Shown here piece after piece: positions 5,256 to 6,535 of a stretch of DNA of 6,535 bases. Positions within the stretch are counted from its first letter, which is position 1. Each line of letters opens with the position of its first letter. Below the pieces are notes generated by a model. The model did not search any database. It had not been told where the DNA came from and saw nothing but the letters and a program-made list of their open reading frames with translations. Position numbers and translations under genes: made by a program. This DNA comes from Dehalococcoidia bacterium (GTDB lineage Bacteria; Chloroflexota; Dehalococcoidia; Dehalococcoidales; JAUXAE01), in NCBI GenBank assembly GCA_030665535.1, contig DAOUZU010000058.1, positions 1 to 6,535 of the forward strand, given 5' to 3'.

Positions 5256-5808
5256 CAACTACGATAGCTTCACCTATAACCTCTTTCAGTACTTAAGCGA
5301 ACTGGGCGCCGAGGTAGAGGTAGTGCGTAACGATAAAACCACCATCGCTGCAATAGAAGCGATGAAACCGGAAAAGATTGTCGTCTCCCCCGGGCCGGGA
5401 ACGCCGGATAGGGCTGGCATTTCCAACGATGTCATCCGCCACTTCGGGCCTGAATTGCCTGTGCTGGGCGTCTGCCTGGGACACCAGTGCATCGGCTACA
5501 GCTACGGCGCCCGAATCGTCCAGGCCAGGGATATTATGCACGGCAAGTCCTCCCTGATATACCATCACGGTCAGGGTGTTTTCGCCGGCCTGCCCCAGCC
5601 GTTTTCGGCCATCCGCTATCACTCCCTGGTGGTGGAGAGAAAGGGGCTACCGGACTGCCTGAAGATGACCGCCTGGACGGAAGACGGCACAATAATGGGC
5701 TTCAAGCACCGCCGCCACCCGGTGCAGGGCGTCCAGTTCCACCCCGAGTCCTTTATGACCGAGGCGGGAAAGGATATACTTAAGAACTTTCTGGATGAAG
5801 GACAATGA
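5239..5808 (+). CDS. trpG: anthranilate synthase component II, glutamine amidotransferase
   Basis: The 189-aa class I glutamine amidotransferase subunit releases ammonia from glutamine and passes it to TrpE. Seen: the family N-terminus LLIDNYDSFTYNL (3-15), PGPGTP (51-56) forming part of the glutamine/oxyanion site, the nucleophile Cys79 in GVCLGHQ (77-83), HGKSS (101-105), RYHSLVVE (126-133) and the catalytic His168/Glu170 in QFHPES. All triad residues are present. Its ATG lies inside the end of trpE (17-nt overlap) behind GGGGAG with only 2 nt spacing, which suggests coupled translation and roughly equal amounts of both subunits. TGA 5806 overlaps the trpD ATG. In many bacteria such a protein also serves aminodeoxychorismate synthase (PabA); with no second copy visible here that cannot be decided. 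Confidence 0.96.
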   Translation: MLLLIDNYDSFTYNLFQYLSELGAEVEVVRNDKTTIAAIEAMKPEKIVVSPGPGTPDRAGISNDVIRHFGPELPVLGVCLGHQCIGYSYGARIVQARDIMHGKSSLIYHHGQGVFAGLPQPFSAIRYHSLVVERKGLPDCLKMTAWTEDGTIMGFKHRRHPVQGVQFHPESFMTEAGKDILKNFLDEGQ

Positions 5809-6535
5809 TTAAAGAAGCTATAAAAAAGCTGGTTGAGGAGCAGTCGCTCAGTCAGGATGAGGCATCCGCCGTTATGGAGGAGATAATGGCCGGCGAGGCC
5901 ACCCCGGCCCAATTCGGCGCCTTTGTCACCGCCCTGAGGTTAAAAGGGGAAACGACGGACGAGATTGTCGGCCTGGCCCTGGTGATGCGGGCCAGGGCCG
6001 TCCCCGTTAGCACCACCAGGCCGGTAGTGGACACCTGCGGCACCGGTGGCGATAGCGCCGGCACCTTCAACATCTCCACCGCCGCCGCCTTCGTGGCCGC
6101 CGGTGTCGGCTGTAGCGTGGCCAAGCACGGCAACCGGGCCATGTCCAGCCAGTGCGGCAGCGCCGATGTCTTGGAGGCGTTGGGAGTCAGGATTGACCTG
6201 GACGCCGCCCAGGTGGGCCGCTGCCTAGAGGAGGTGGGCATCGGCTTCATGTTCGCCCCGCTTTTCCATCCGGCCATGAAATACGCCGCCGCTCCCAGGC
6301 GGGAGATAGGTATCCGCACCGTTTTCAATATCCTGGGGCCGTTGACCAACCCCGCCGGCGCCAGCGGGCAGGTTATCGGCGTCGCCGATGGCTCCCTGGG
6401 TAGCAAGATAGCTCAGGTGCTCAAGGGACTGGGCAGCCGGCATGCCCTGGTGGTGCACGGCGATGACGGCCTGGACGAGATTTCCGTCTGCCAGAGCAGC
6501 CAGGTGTGGGAACTAAAGGACGGCGCCATAAAGAG
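5805..6535 (+). CDS. trpD: anthranilate phosphoribosyltransferase, cut by window end
   Basis: TrpD transfers the phosphoribosyl group from PRPP to anthranilate, the second step of the tryptophan branch. The first 243 codons are visible and the frame is open to the window edge; the full protein is normally about 340 aa, so roughly 100 residues are missing. Seen: a helical N-terminal domain, the PRPP-binding GTGGD (79-83) followed by TFNISTA (87-93), AKHGNR (106-111), SSQCGSADVLEALG (114-127), FNILGPLTNP (174-183) and VHGDDGLDEI (217-226), whose Asp224-Glu225 bind magnesium in the family. ATG 5805 overlaps the trpG stop as ATGA, with GAAGGA just upstream, so translation is probably coupled. It is a separate gene, not a trpG-trpD fusion as in enteric bacteria. 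Further trp genes probably follow to the right, but none are visible. Confidence 0.96.
   Translation, partial: MIKEAIKKLVEEQSLSQDEASAVMEEIMAGEATPAQFGAFVTALRLKGETTDEIVGLALVMRARAVPVSTTRPVVDTCGTGGDSAGTFNISTAAAFVAAGVGCSVAKHGNRAMSSQCGSADVLEALGVRIDLDAAQVGRCLEEVGIGFMFAPLFHPAMKYAAAPRREIGIRTVFNILGPLTNPAGASGQVIGVADGSLGSKIAQVLKGLGSRHALVVHGDDGLDEISVCQSSQVWELKDGAIK

Noticed and set aside
5852..6406. 184-codon minus-strand open frame at the right end
   Set aside because: It is opposite trpD, whose frame contains all PRPP-binding motifs. GC-rich codon use on the real strand leaves the opposite frame open by chance.
5239..6535. trpG-trpD fusion as in enteric bacteria
   Set aside because: A TGA at 5806-5808 separates them and trpD has its own ATG in a different frame.
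1..6535. Mobile element, CRISPR array, defence or other novel multigene system
   Set aside because: No transposase or integrase motifs, no regularly spaced direct repeats and no attachment-site duplications were seen. Every intact gene belongs to a familiar housekeeping or biosynthetic family.

Overview
The window is an ordinary-looking bacterial chromosome segment, GC-rich (about 60% by eye), with tightly packed and partly overlapping genes. It carries tryptophan-pathway genes plus three housekeeping genes. A TTGACT/TATAAT promoter, good Shine-Dalgarno sites and a class I tRNA-sensing T-box point to a bacterium with sigma70-type promoters from a lineage that uses T-boxes (Firmicutes, Actinobacteria, Chloroflexota and a few others). 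The GC content, the operon style and a gene remnant that resembles a family I associate with Chloroflexota make Dehalococcoidia-like Chloroflexota my best guess. That is inference; no search was possible.

Layout. Positions 1-224 hold two perfect palindromes (5-32 and 83-100) and a leader, then a LOG-family nucleotide phosphoribohydrolase gene on + (225-905). Its 3' end overlaps by 26 nt the convergent nnrE gene on - (880-1695), an NAD(P)H-hydrate epimerase. A 121-nt divergent gap (1696-1816) with candidate promoters separates nnrE from a type I-beta DAHP synthase gene, aroF, on + (1817-2833). aroF converges on msrB (-, 2830-3231), and the two stop codons share one CTAG. Upstream of msrB, on its strand, lies a 45-codon ORF (3257-3394) that looks like the 5' remnant of a larger gene. 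Positions 3395-3788 hold no intact protein gene but a complete regulatory circuit: a strong promoter at 3438-3467, then a tRNA-Trp T-box leader with UGG specifier ending in a terminator at 3734-3764. After it come trpE (3789-5255), trpG (5239-5808) and the start of trpD (5805 to the window edge), all overlapping.

How the genes work together. AroF makes DAHP, the first shikimate-pathway intermediate leading to chorismate. TrpE and TrpG turn chorismate and glutamine into anthranilate, and TrpD adds the phosphoribosyl group. The T-box should let transcription enter trpEGD only when uncharged tRNA-Trp accumulates, on top of probable allosteric feedback on TrpE. aroF is outside this leader and must be controlled separately. 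LOG protein, NnrE and MsrB are metabolite- or protein-repair and housekeeping functions with no evident link to tryptophan.

I found no mobile element, CRISPR array, tRNA, rRNA or clearly new multigene system. The items most worth a second look are the detailed Trp T-box with extra linker hairpins, the remnant ORF beside it, the NnrE motif substitution, and the paired palindromes at the left edge.
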